From Deltaproteobacteria bacterium (lineage in GTDB: Bacteria; Myxococcota_A; SURF-8): a stretch of 47,665 bases of DNA. The notes under the pieces are model-generated. The model had not been told where the DNA came from. It ran no database searches and saw only the letters and a program-made list of their open reading frames with translations. The position numbers were made by a program, and so were the translations under genes. This document shows positions 27,406 to 35,653 of the stretch, in pieces (positions within the stretch are counted from its first letter, which is position 1; each line of letters opens with the position of its first letter). The stretch spans positions 1 to 47,665 of the forward strand of contig JAKQSH010000367.1 of the NCBI GenBank assembly GCA_029570245.1, given 5' to 3'.

Positions 27406-27534
27406 ATCAGCGGTCACAACGCGAAACTATGAATAGAATACCGAAGTAATGGGTGTTTAAGCAGACAGATACAGGTTGCCGTGACTCGCTTAGCGGGAGA
27501 CGGTCGTGTACTTCACTCTCAGGAGGATAGTTAA

Positions 27535-27903
27535 ATGGCAAAAATACTGATCGTTGACGATGATCTCGACGTGGTCGAAGTCGGTCGGGTCATCCTCGAA
27601 GGCGAAGGCTACCAGGTAGTTACCGCCAACAACCGAGAAGACGGCATGGCAGCCGTCAAGGCCGAAAATCCCAATCTCATTCTGCTCGACGTTATGATGG
27701 AGCGCGAGGACGACGGCTTTGTCATGGCGCAGGACCTGCGTCGCGCCGGAAACAACACCCCCATCATTATGATGACCAACGTCTCCAAAGTCTTCGGACG
27801 TCAGTTCGGCGCCGATTCCGAAATGGTTCCGGTCAACGAATTCGTCGAAAAACCGGTTGATCCGCAGACCCTCAAGGCTCTGGTAAAGAAACATCTGGCT
27901 TAA
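27535..27903 (+). CDS. single-domain response regulator receiver protein
   Basis: 122 residues, ATG 27535 with AGGAGG upstream. A complete receiver domain and nothing else: acidic cluster DDD at 8-10, phosphoacceptor Asp52 in LILLDVMME, the switch Thr in IIMMTNVSK and the Lys of VEKPVDP. There is no output domain, so it would signal by protein contact. It is the first gene of the hydrogenase operon, 34 bases before the NuoEF-like gene, which suggests it conveys a phosphorylation signal to the hydrogenase or its expression. The sensor kinase is not in this window. Confidence 0.92.
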   Translation: MAKILIVDDDLDVVEVGRVILEGEGYQVVTANNREDGMAAVKAENPNLILLDVMMEREDDGFVMAQDLRRAGNNTPIIMMTNVSKVFGRQFGADSEMVPVNEFVEKPVDPQTLKALVKKHLA

Positions 27904-27937
27904 CGCGGCCAACAAGAAATCGAAAGGATGGTTTGCA

Positions 27938-29623
27938 ATGCCTACTATTGAACGTGAGGACCTGCGCAAAGAAGTACTGGCCGTGGCCAAAGAGCTGGGC
28001 TCGAACCGCTCAAGCCTCATCCCGCTGCTTCAGGCCGTTCAGGCCCGTTACGGTTACGTTTCCGAGCATGCCATGCAGGACATCGCCGACGCCATCGGCA
28101 TTTCACCGGTCGAAGTCCAGTCCGTGGCCACTTTCTATCACCTTATCAATACCGAGCCCACCGGCCGTTTCGTAATCCGTGTTTCGTCGTGCACACCCTG
28201 CATGATGGCCGGAGCCGAACGCATTATGCATCAGTTCGAGAACGAACTGGGCATCGAAGTCGGCGAAACCACCACGGACGGTGTTTTCACTGTCGAATGG
28301 ACCAGCTGCATCGGAATGTGCGATCAGGGTCCCGCCGTGCTGGTGAACGACAGCGTATACACTTTCGTAACACCTGAAAAGGTTTACGCAATCATCACCG
28401 AGTGCCGCAAGGCCTTCTCCGGCCTTGGAGCCAAAGCCAACGGCCTTATTCCCAACAAACGCAATTCCGGTCCCATCCTCGAAGGCGTCAGCGCTCCCAA
28501 CGCCGCGCTCAAAAAGGCTCTGGGAATGAAGCGCGTGGACGTTATCGCCGAACTGCGTGATTCCAACCTGCGCGGTCGCGGCGGAGCGGGCTTCCCGACT
28601 TCGCTCAAATGGCAGCTGGCCGCCGCCGCAAGCGATCCGGTCAAGTTCGTGGTCTGCAACGCCGACGAGGGCGAGCCGGGCACCTTTAAAGACCGTCTGC
28701 TGCTTACCGAATACATCGACACGCTGCTTGAAGGCATGACCATCGGCGGATACGCCATCGGTGCGAACACCGGCGTCATTTACCTGCGTGCAGAATACAC
28801 CTTTATGAAGGCCGCTATCGAAGCCGCCATCGAAAAGCGTCACACCGAAAAGCTGCTGGGCGAAAAAATTCTGGGCAAGGATTTCAACTTCGACATTCAT
28901 CTGCACATGGGCGCCGGCGCTTACGTGTGCGGCGAAGAAACCGCTCTCATCGAGTCCCTCGAAGGCAAACGCGGCGAACCGCGCAACCGTCCGCCTTTCC
29001 CGGTTGATACAGGTCTTAACGGACATCCGACCATCGTCAACAACGTCGAAACCTTCATCGACGCCGCCCTCATCGTCGATCGCGGCGCGGCCTGGTGGAA
29101 ACAGTACGGCACCGAAAAGTCCAGCGGAACCAAGCTCTTCAGCGTTTCCGGCGACTGCGACAAGCCCGGCATATACGAATTTGCCTGGGGCCTCACCGTA
29201 AACGATCTGCTCAAGCAGGTCGGCGGAGAAGGAGCCAAGGCGGTTCAGATCGGCGGCGCTTCCGGCACCTGCGTTCCCGCCAAGGACTTCGGTCGTAAAA
29301 TCTGTTTCGAAGACGTACCCACCGGCGGCTCCATCATGGTGTTCGACCATGATCGCGATATGCTGGAAATAGCTGAAAACTTCCTGGAGTTCTTCGTTGA
29401 AGAGTCCTGTGGAAAATGCGTACCCTGCCGCAAAGGCTGCCCGACTCTGCTGCGCGGAGTAGAAGAACTGCTGGACGGCAAGGGCTCGGTCGCTTATCTC
29501 AACAAGCTCAAGTCGCTGGCCGAAACCATGCAGTGCTCGTGCGTATGCGGTCTTGGACAGTCGGCGCCGAACGCATTCCTTTCAATTATAGCAAACTTCT
29601 CAGACGAAGTTCTGGGCCGTTAG
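27938..29623 (+). CDS. NAD(H)-linked hydrogenase subunit, NuoE-NuoF fusion (HoxF/HydB-like)
   Basis: 561 residues. Residues 1 to about 160 are NuoE-like with a thioredoxin-fold [2Fe-2S] site: CTPCMMAG and CIGMCDQGP. From about 170 the protein is NuoF-like: RGRGGAGFPTSLKW (NADH loop), CNADEGEPGTFKDR, AGAYVCGEETALIESLEGKR (FMN), and the [4Fe-4S] site ESCGKCVPCRKG. It ends with CVCGLGQSAPN. Bifurcating HydB proteins usually also carry a C-terminal two-[4Fe-4S] ferredoxin domain; that is absent here, and the HydC/NuoE part is fused at the front. It should pass electrons between NAD(H) and HydA. Cytoplasmic. GAAAGGA lies before the ATG at 27938. Confidence 0.93.
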   Translation: MPTIEREDLRKEVLAVAKELGSNRSSLIPLLQAVQARYGYVSEHAMQDIADAIGISPVEVQSVATFYHLINTEPTGRFVIRVSSCTPCMMAGAERIMHQFENELGIEVGETTTDGVFTVEWTSCIGMCDQGPAVLVNDSVYTFVTPEKVYAIITECRKAFSGLGAKANGLIPNKRNSGPILEGVSAPNAALKKALGMKRVDVIAELRDSNLRGRGGAGFPTSLKWQLAAAASDPVKFVVCNADEGEPGTFKDRLLLTEYIDTLLEGMTIGGYAIGANTGVIYLRAEYTFMKAAIEAAIEKRHTEKLLGEKILGKDFNFDIHLHMGAGAYVCGEETALIESLEGKRGEPRNRPPFPVDTGLNGHPTIVNNVETFIDAALIVDRGAAWWKQYGTEKSSGTKLFSVSGDCDKPGIYEFAWGLTVNDLLKQVGGEGAKAVQIGGASGTCVPAKDFGRKICFEDVPTGGSIMVFDHDRDMLEIAENFLEFFVEESCGKCVPCRKGCPTLLRGVEELLDGKGSVAYLNKLKSLAETMQCSCVCGLGQSAPNAFLSIIANFSDEVLGR

Positions 29624-29645
29624 ATGCCAATAAAGGAGAATAGCA

Positions 29646-31466
29646 ATGGCTGAAAACATCACCGCCGGCATCGGCGGACAGATCAGTATCAATATCGACG
29701 GCAGGGACCTTAAAGTTCCCTTCAACATGACCATTCTCGAAGCGGCCCGCGCCAACGGAATCCGCATTCCGACCTTGTGTTATCACGAAGACCTGTGCGT
29801 TTCCGGTTCCTGCCGCCTCTGTGTGGTCGAAATCGAAGGACAGCGCAATCTGCAGGCCTCCTGTGCTTATCCGATAACGCAGTCCATCAAGGTAAAAACC
29901 ACATCGCCGCGCGTGCGCCGCGCCAGAAAGAACATCATCGAGCTGCTTCTGGGCGAACACTTCGGTGACTGCTACACCTGCAAACGCAACAAGAATTGCG
30001 AATTGCAGTCTTTAGCCGCCGAATACGGCGTGACCGAGTATACCTTCGGAAAAGAAGAAGGACCCTTCTTCGAAATCCTGGGCGACGGTCCAGTGGTTCG
30101 CGACATGAACAAGTGCGTGCGCTGCTATCGTTGCGTTCGCACCTGTCAGACTTTGCAGGAAGTTTCAGCGCTGGGCAAAATCAATCGTGGCGACGAAACC
30201 TATATCGGCTCCTTCATGGACCTGCCGCTGCTTGAAGGTCTGTGCGTGGCCTGCGGTCAGTGCATCAACCGCTGTCCGACCGGCGCTTTAACCGAGCACG
30301 ATCAGACCGACGAAGTGTGGGCCGCCATCGACGATCCCACCAAGCACGTCGTCATTCAGACCGCCCCGGCTCCGCGCGCTGGCATCGCCGAAGCCTTCGG
30401 CATTCCCGCCGGAAGCGCCGTCACCAAAAAGATGAACAGCGCCATAAAGATGATGGGATTCGACAAGGTCTTCGACACCAACTTCACCGCCGACCTCACC
30501 ATCATGGAAGAAGGAACGGAACTGCTGCTCAGACTGAAAGCAGCTCTGGTTGACGGCAACAAGGATGTCAAGCTGCCGCAGATAACCTCCTGTTCGCCCG
30601 GCTGGGTCAAGTTCGCCGAGCAGGTTTCACCCAAGCTGCTGGATCATATTTCCAGTTGCAAGAGCCCGCAGCAGATGTTCGGCGCGGTCATCAAAACCTA
30701 TTACGCCGAACTGGCCGGAATCGACCCGAAAGACATCGTCAGCGTTTCTCTCATGCCCTGCACCGCCAAGAAGTTCGAGTGCGAGCGCCCCGAAATGTGC
30801 GACTCCGGTTATCAGGATGTCGATTACGCCCTGACCTCACGTGAGCTGGCCAAGATGATCAAGGAAGCCGGAATAGACCTTATGGCTTGCCCGGATTCGG
30901 AATTCGACGATCCGGTCGGTCTTGGTTCCGGCGCCGGCATCATTTTCGGAGCCACCGGCGGCGTTATGGAAGCGGCCATCCGCACCGCATACGAAATCGT
31001 CACCGGCAGAGAAATTCCTTTCGAGAATCTCGAAGTCAAACCGGTGCGCGGCATGGACGGCATCCGTTCCGCCGAGTTGCCTATAACCGGCGCTGTTGAA
31101 GCCTGGAAATTCCTCGAGGGCGCAACGCTGAAAGTCATGGTTGCGCATGGTCTGGCCAATGCCCGCAAAGTGCTCGAACAGCTCGCAGCCGGCGAACTGA
31201 GCGATTATCACTTCATCGAAATCATGTGCTGCCCCGGCGGTTGCCTGGGCGGCGGTGGACAGCCGATTCCGACCAACCCGGCCATCCGCAAGGCCCGCGC
31301 CGAAGCCATCTATCAGGAGGACCGCATCATGCCCATTCGCAAGTCGCACAAAAACCCGGTCATCGACAAAATTTACAAGGAATTCCTGACTGAAGGTCCC
31401 TGTGGACACAAGAGCCACAAGCTGCTGCATACGCATTACAAAAAACGCGGAACGCAGATCGTATAA
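29646..31466 (+). CDS. hydA: [FeFe]-hydrogenase catalytic subunit, multi-cluster
   Basis: 606 residues, AAAGGAG before the ATG. Clusters in order: [2Fe-2S] ferredoxin (CYHEDLCVSGSCRLC, later Cys in LQASC); a His/Cys [4Fe-4S] site (HFGDCYTCKRNKNC); two [4Fe-4S] motifs (CVRCYRCVRTC and CVACGQCINRC). The H-cluster motifs are TSCSPGW (314-320), MPCTAKKFECER (from 370) and IMCCPGGCLGGGGQP (about 526-540). The first has Ser317 where the commonest sequence is TSCCP. The small-subunit region follows at the end (about 555-600). The protein makes or oxidises hydrogen, and with the NuoEF-like partner links it to NAD(H). Maturation genes hydEFG are not in the window. Confidence 0.96.
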   Translation: MAENITAGIGGQISINIDGRDLKVPFNMTILEAARANGIRIPTLCYHEDLCVSGSCRLCVVEIEGQRNLQASCAYPITQSIKVKTTSPRVRRARKNIIELLLGEHFGDCYTCKRNKNCELQSLAAEYGVTEYTFGKEEGPFFEILGDGPVVRDMNKCVRCYRCVRTCQTLQEVSALGKINRGDETYIGSFMDLPLLEGLCVACGQCINRCPTGALTEHDQTDEVWAAIDDPTKHVVIQTAPAPRAGIAEAFGIPAGSAVTKKMNSAIKMMGFDKVFDTNFTADLTIMEEGTELLLRLKAALVDGNKDVKLPQITSCSPGWVKFAEQVSPKLLDHISSCKSPQQMFGAVIKTYYAELAGIDPKDIVSVSLMPCTAKKFECERPEMCDSGYQDVDYALTSRELAKMIKEAGIDLMACPDSEFDDPVGLGSGAGIIFGATGGVMEAAIRTAYEIVTGREIPFENLEVKPVRGMDGIRSAELPITGAVEAWKFLEGATLKVMVAHGLANARKVLEQLAAGELSDYHFIEIMCCPGGCLGGGGQPIPTNPAIRKARAEAIYQEDRIMPIRKSHKNPVIDKIYKEFLTEGPCGHKSHKLLHTHYKKRGTQIV

Positions 31467-31484
31467 GTAAATCCACCTTGGCAG

Positions 31485-31519
31485 AACGCCCTCCGTCTTT
31501 ACGACGGGGGGCGTTTTTT
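31485..31519 (+). terminator. intrinsic terminator of the hydrogenase operon
   Basis: 13-base-pair stem, 31485-31497 with 31502-31514, containing one G-U pair, then TTTTT. It lies 18 bases after hydA. Confidence 0.92.
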
Positions 31520-31598
31520 ATGCATGGCATGATTGCACGATGTTGAAAAAGCGTGTAAGTTTAAACGCGTAGTTCAACTTCGTCTGCGGGTAGTTTAC

Positions 31599-31874
31599 AT
31601 GAGCATATTCGAAATCATAATGCTTATCTGTTTCGGCTCGGCTTGGCCCTTTGCCATAGCAAAGTCTTACCGGTCGCGTTCGAACGGCGGCAAGAGCCTG
31701 TTTTTTCTGATAATCATCGTGATCGGCTACATCATGGGAATCATGCACAAGGTCTTCTACAACTTCGACGCGGTGGTATACTTGTATCTTTTCAACGGAC
31801 TGATGGTCGGCGTTGACATCGGTCTGTACCTGCGCAACCGGCGCATTGGCCGCGAGCAGAATTACGCAGTCTGA
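31599..31874 (+). CDS. small three-helix membrane protein, uncharacterised
   Basis: 91 residues from ATG 31599; a longer frame from 31533 would begin inside the terminator tail. Three hydrophobic helices: IIMLICFGSAWPFAIA, SLFFLIIIVIGYIMGI and AVVYLYLFNGLMVGVDIGLYL, with a basic loop KSYRSRSNGGKS between the first two. The pattern FGSAWPF..KS...R...GKS..F is shared with small PQ-loop/SemiSWEET-like proteins common in anaerobes, which suggests a transporter half, but I cannot assign a substrate. The ribosome site is weak. It lies between the hydrogenase operon and the ferritin-like gene. Confidence 0.7.
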   Translation: MSIFEIIMLICFGSAWPFAIAKSYRSRSNGGKSLFFLIIIVIGYIMGIMHKVFYNFDAVVYLYLFNGLMVGVDIGLYLRNRRIGREQNYAV

Positions 31875-31942
31875 AAAAGCGCTGCAGAAATTCTGGAGAC
31901 TGGCGCACAGTATCTTACAACTGCAAAGAAAGGAGCCGTGAA

Positions 31943-32443
31943 ATGGGAAGCAAGGGACGTGAAATAGTAGGGATGAATGTAGAACGCGTCATCGAGTTGC
32001 TCAACAAGGCTTTTGCCGACGAGTGGCTGGCTTACTATCAGTACTGGTTGGGCGCAAAAGTCGTCGCCGGTCCCATGAAAGACGCCGTAATCGCCGAGCT
32101 TATGCAGCATGCCGCCGACGAACTGCGTCACGCCGACATGGTTTCGAACCGCATCATTCAGCTGGGCGGAGTGCCGCTGACCACTCCCAAAAAGTGGTTT
32201 GAAATGACCAATTGCGGTTATGATGAGCCGGTCGATCCTTTTGTAAGAACAATCATCGAGCAGAACATCAAAGGCGAGCAGTGCGCCATTTCGGTTTACC
32301 ATGCACTCATTCAGGAAGTCGGCCTTAAAGACCCCGTAACCTACAACATGGCGATTCAGATTCTTCAGGACGAAGTCGAACATGAGGAAGACCTGCAGGC
32401 TTTGCAGGACGACTTGGAAATGATGCTGAATCACAAGCGCTGA
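31943..32443 (+). CDS. ferritin-like diiron protein (Dps-like/thioferritin type)
   Basis: 166 residues, AAAGGAGCC before ATG 31943. A four-helix ferritin-like bundle: the first-helix Glu in NKAFADEWLAYYQYW, ExxH in ADELRHAD, Glu in NIKGEQCAISVYH, and ExxEHEED in QDEVEHEEDLQ provide the diiron ligands. Two cysteines (TNCGYD and GEQCAI) lie close to the metal site, as in the Dps-like thioferritins of archaea and Bacteroides. It would consume peroxide while storing or oxidising iron. Its closeness to the hydrogenase and the peroxiredoxin fits oxidative-stress protection in an anaerobe; that link is inferred. Confidence 0.87.
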   Translation: MGSKGREIVGMNVERVIELLNKAFADEWLAYYQYWLGAKVVAGPMKDAVIAELMQHAADELRHADMVSNRIIQLGGVPLTTPKKWFEMTNCGYDEPVDPFVRTIIEQNIKGEQCAISVYHALIQEVGLKDPVTYNMAIQILQDEVEHEEDLQALQDDLEMMLNHKR

Positions 32444-32462
32444 AAATTAAAGTCTGCGACAG

Positions 32463-32494
32463 AAAGCCCCGGTCCGGTCCGGGGCTTTTATTTA
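32463..32494. terminator. intrinsic terminator between convergent genes
   Basis: 10-base-pair stem, 32463-32472 with 32479-32488, then TTATTTATT on the plus strand. It follows the ferritin-like gene by 20 bases and overlaps the stop of the radical SAM gene on the other strand. Confidence 0.85.
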
Positions 32495-33648
32495 TTCCGA
32501 GGCTTTTTCAGGTAATCGACGACAAAAGGACATTCCGGGTCCGGCTGTGAGATATCGCCGTAATAATGCTGCGTTACGGCATGGCAGCCGCCACGGCATA
32601 TATGCAGATATTCGCAGGAAGCGCATGGCTCAGGGGCGTTTTCGCACCAGTTGCGATAAGCGTTGAACTGCCGGTTCGTGTCCCACTGTTCCGCCACTTC
32701 CGCCGCTTCGCAGGCTTTTTCTTCCACAAAACTGCAGACCGAAAGCGCGCCGTCGGAGCGCACGCCCAGCAGATGGTTGCCTCCTTCGCAACCCAGAACG
32801 CCGTAGAACTCCATCACTTCGCGCGCCGGGCGATGACAGGCGATGAAAGGCACAAAAGAACAGTCGGCTTTAAGCGGAACTCTGTATCTCTCAGTCAGTT
32901 CAAGCAGTTTCGGGTAGAGCGTGCGAGTCTGTTCATCGCTAAGGCGGAACTGTCCGTATAAAGCCGCCGCTCTTCCGCCCGGCTTGTAGCGCAGAAACTC
33001 CACGTCGTGCAGTTTCAGCTTTTTCGCCAGCCTGACTACATTTTCCATCTGATCGAAACTGCGCCTCGAAACCACCATGTTTATTCCGCAGCGTACCCCG
33101 GCTTTTTTCAGAAGCTTCAGGCCGTTCAGCGCCGAAGAAAAACTTCCGCCGCGCCGGTTGATTGCATATTCGTCACTGGTTCCGTCCAGAGAAACGTTTA
33201 CCTGTCCGAAAATGCGACAGCGCCGCGCCAGTTCGGACGTTAATTCATGGCCGTTGGTGGTGAGATTGGGAACCATTCCCTGCATGCGCGCGTATGCCGC
33301 AAGATCAAAGAGGTCTGAACGCAGCAGCGATTCTCCGCCGCCCAGCGCCACATGAAAAACTCCCATGTCGGCCAGCGTCTTCAGCACCATGCGCCATCCG
33401 GCCCCGGAAAGCTCACCCGGATCGCCTGCAGGAGTGGCGCCGGTATAGCACGAGGCGCAGGCCATGTTGCAGCGATTGGTAATCATCAGATGCGCTTCAG
33501 TTGGCGCGCTGAGATGTCTGCGTGTGCCGCTCCATGCCGGATGTGGGGCGTAACCCAGCTTAAGCAGAAAGTTGCGGCTCACGAAAGCCAGCAGTGCCGG
33601 TTTTTCGAGGCTGACTATTCCGCCGAAATGTTCAAATCGCACTTTCAT
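32488..33648 (-). CDS. radical SAM/SPASM-domain protein
   Basis: 386 residues. CNMACASC (Cys60, 64, 67) binds the SAM [4Fe-4S] cluster, followed by GGGES and NLTTNGHEL. The C-terminal part has many cysteines (GCEGGNHLLG, LSVCSF, CASCEYLHICRGGC), the SPASM pattern that binds further iron-sulfur clusters. About 45 residues precede the barrel (FEHFGGIVSLEKP onward), as in several anaerobe SPASM proteins. Relatives modify peptides or proteins or build cofactors; no small peptide precursor was recognised next to it. Start ATG 33648. Confidence 0.88.
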   Translation of the reverse strand: MKVRFEHFGGIVSLEKPALLAFVSRNFLLKLGYAPHPAWSGTRRHLSAPTEAHLMITNRCNMACASCYTGATPAGDPGELSGAGWRMVLKTLADMGVFHVALGGGESLLRSDLFDLAAYARMQGMVPNLTTNGHELTSELARRCRIFGQVNVSLDGTSDEYAINRRGGSFSSALNGLKLLKKAGVRCGINMVVSRRSFDQMENVVRLAKKLKLHDVEFLRYKPGGRAAALYGQFRLSDEQTRTLYPKLLELTERYRVPLKADCSFVPFIACHRPAREVMEFYGVLGCEGGNHLLGVRSDGALSVCSFVEEKACEAAEVAEQWDTNRQFNAYRNWCENAPEPCASCEYLHICRGGCHAVTQHYYGDISQPDPECPFVVDYLKKPRNK

Positions 33649-33809
33649 GCAGGCATATTGTCATCTGCATTTGCTGAAGTCAAATCAGAAAAAAGCAGAC
33701 ATTTCATGTTCTGTAATGTGCAAGTGCCGCACTTTTAGCTTGCAGACGACATTGCTTGCAGGCATTATTATTGACCGGAAAACAGTAATTCAACCGCTCC
33801 GGTGAAAAG

Positions 33810-35546
33810 ATGTACTCAAAAAACGCCTCACAGATAATTTTTTTTCTCCTGATACTTTCAATCCTTGCCTGCCCGGCCTGCTCTTCGACAAAAGTCGAGA
33901 CTGACAACGGCGGCGATAATGGAAACGACGCCGACGGCGACGAACCGATATACATTCCGCCCGACGGCGATTCGAACGGGCATTCGGACGGCGACACTGA
34001 AAATTACGAAAGCGCCGAATCCGCAGAGGAAGAAGAGGCCAGTCTTTGCGGTGTGGGCGACGACGAAAAAGAACCGCAGAAGACCCTCAAGATTTACGGC
34101 GGTGTGGACGGCCCGGAGCTGTACGACATCCCGGAAGCGCAGAAAATGTCCATCGGCGCACTTATCGGCAGCAATTACGGCTGGAGCAATTTCTGCACGG
34201 CGACACTCATCGCCGACAATGTGGTTTTAAGCGCGGCTCATTGTGTGCGCGGCGGATTTATGACTCCCGATCTTCAACCGGACGATGTGAAATTCATCAT
34301 CGGGCGCGACGCTGCAAACCCGGACTACACTTTCGATGTCGAAGCGATTTACGACAATCCAGGTTACGAACAGGGCGACCCCGACGCGGCTTCACACGAT
34401 CAGAGCATACTTATTCTTAAGGAATCGGTGCGCGACACAATTCCAGACATCCGTCCCATCCCGTACAATGTCGAAGCGCTTGGAAGCGCTTTCGTCGGAG
34501 AGCATGTGCAGAATGTCGGCTTCGGTTCCACCGACAAAGCGGCGGGCGACAGCAACACTGAACGCTGGTGGACAACCGAGCTGGTTTCTTCGCTTGAGAA
34601 CAATTCCTTTACCGTTTACGGAGAGGGCATACACGGCGTATGTTTCGGCGACTCCGGCGGACCTTCTCTGTATATGATGAACGGCGCGCTGAAGGTTATC
34701 GGCACCGTCTCGTGGGGCGACGAAAACTGCGTGGGTTACGATCATTTCGCGCGCACCGACCGCGACGCCGAATGGCTGATGCAGTACGCCGAACCCTACG
34801 AAGACTGCGGCGATCTTGATGAAGCCGGCGAATGCATCGAAGGCACGGCGCGCTGGTGCGAAGACGGAGTCGTAAAGGAAGTCAACTGCACGCAGCAGCT
34901 GGAAATCTGCGGAACCGACGGAAACGGCGACAATCGCTGTCTGCCCGACCCCTGTGAAGGACTTACGCAGCAGGGCAGCTGCCTGCCGGGCGAAATCGCC
35001 ACATGGTGCGAAGACGGCCAGATCAAACAGCGTCATTGCGAGCCATGCGGTCAGATTTGCGACTGGACCGGTTCTGCACTGGGATATTATTGCAGCGACA
35101 GCGCCACAAGCGGTAAAAGCCGCGTGAATTCCTGTCGTGGAGAATGCAGCGCCGATGAAAACACCGCTTCCTTCTGCGTCGGCGCAGAAGAGCGCCTGTG
35201 TTTCTGCGACGAAATCAGCTCAAGCCTGCAGGCTATCGACTGCAACGAAGTCTGTGCCGAGCAGGGACTGGGCAAGGGCTACTGCACACGCCTTGAAGGA
35301 TTCGACAACCCGCAGTGCATATGCGAAGACAGCTACGATCCTGGAGACTGCGGAGGTCTTGATTACGCGGGCTGCTGCAACGGCGACAGCGTCACATGGT
35401 GCGAGAACGGCAGCGTGATTTCACTGGATTGCGCAGAAGAATACGGCTCGTCCTGCGGCTGGGTGGATTCGGTCTACGGATATTTCTGCGGTGCTTCAGG
35501 CGCCGATCCAACCGGAAAACATCCGCTGACATGCGGTGCGGAATAA
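33810..35546 (+). CDS. trypsin-like (S1) serine protease lipoprotein with Cys-rich repeats
   Basis: 578 residues. Signal and lipobox (LSILACPAC), then an acidic D/G/N/E linker. The protease domain contains LSAAHCV (His144), SHDQSILIL (Asp197) and FGDSGGPS (Ser282), a complete S1 triad. Early IYGGVDG resembles the activation site IVGG. After residue about 335 comes a cysteine-rich region with repeated units around WCEDG or WCENG (ARWCEDG, ATWCEDG, VTWCENG) and two WxDSVYGYFC/WTGSALGYYC units, which are likely disulfide-stabilised modules. Probably an exported, cell-surface protease. Trypsin-type proteases on lipoproteins with such repeats are frequent in myxobacteria-like genomes. Confidence 0.9.
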   Translation: MYSKNASQIIFFLLILSILACPACSSTKVETDNGGDNGNDADGDEPIYIPPDGDSNGHSDGDTENYESAESAEEEEASLCGVGDDEKEPQKTLKIYGGVDGPELYDIPEAQKMSIGALIGSNYGWSNFCTATLIADNVVLSAAHCVRGGFMTPDLQPDDVKFIIGRDAANPDYTFDVEAIYDNPGYEQGDPDAASHDQSILILKESVRDTIPDIRPIPYNVEALGSAFVGEHVQNVGFGSTDKAAGDSNTERWWTTELVSSLENNSFTVYGEGIHGVCFGDSGGPSLYMMNGALKVIGTVSWGDENCVGYDHFARTDRDAEWLMQYAEPYEDCGDLDEAGECIEGTARWCEDGVVKEVNCTQQLEICGTDGNGDNRCLPDPCEGLTQQGSCLPGEIATWCEDGQIKQRHCEPCGQICDWTGSALGYYCSDSATSGKSRVNSCRGECSADENTASFCVGAEERLCFCDEISSSLQAIDCNEVCAEQGLGKGYCTRLEGFDNPQCICEDSYDPGDCGGLDYAGCCNGDSVTWCENGSVISLDCAEEYGSSCGWVDSVYGYFCGASGADPTGKHPLTCGAE

Positions 35547-35653
35547 CGGAACTCTCCGTCTTAAGCGTTTAAAAACACAGGCGCTTCTTGCTATTTCTGC
35601 CGCGTTTGTTTAAATTCAATTAAAGTTTCAGGCAAACGCTCATGGAGGGTAAC

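Noticed and set aside
28103..29350. 415-codon minus-strand frame
   Set aside because: Antisense of the NuoE-NuoF fusion, no family match.
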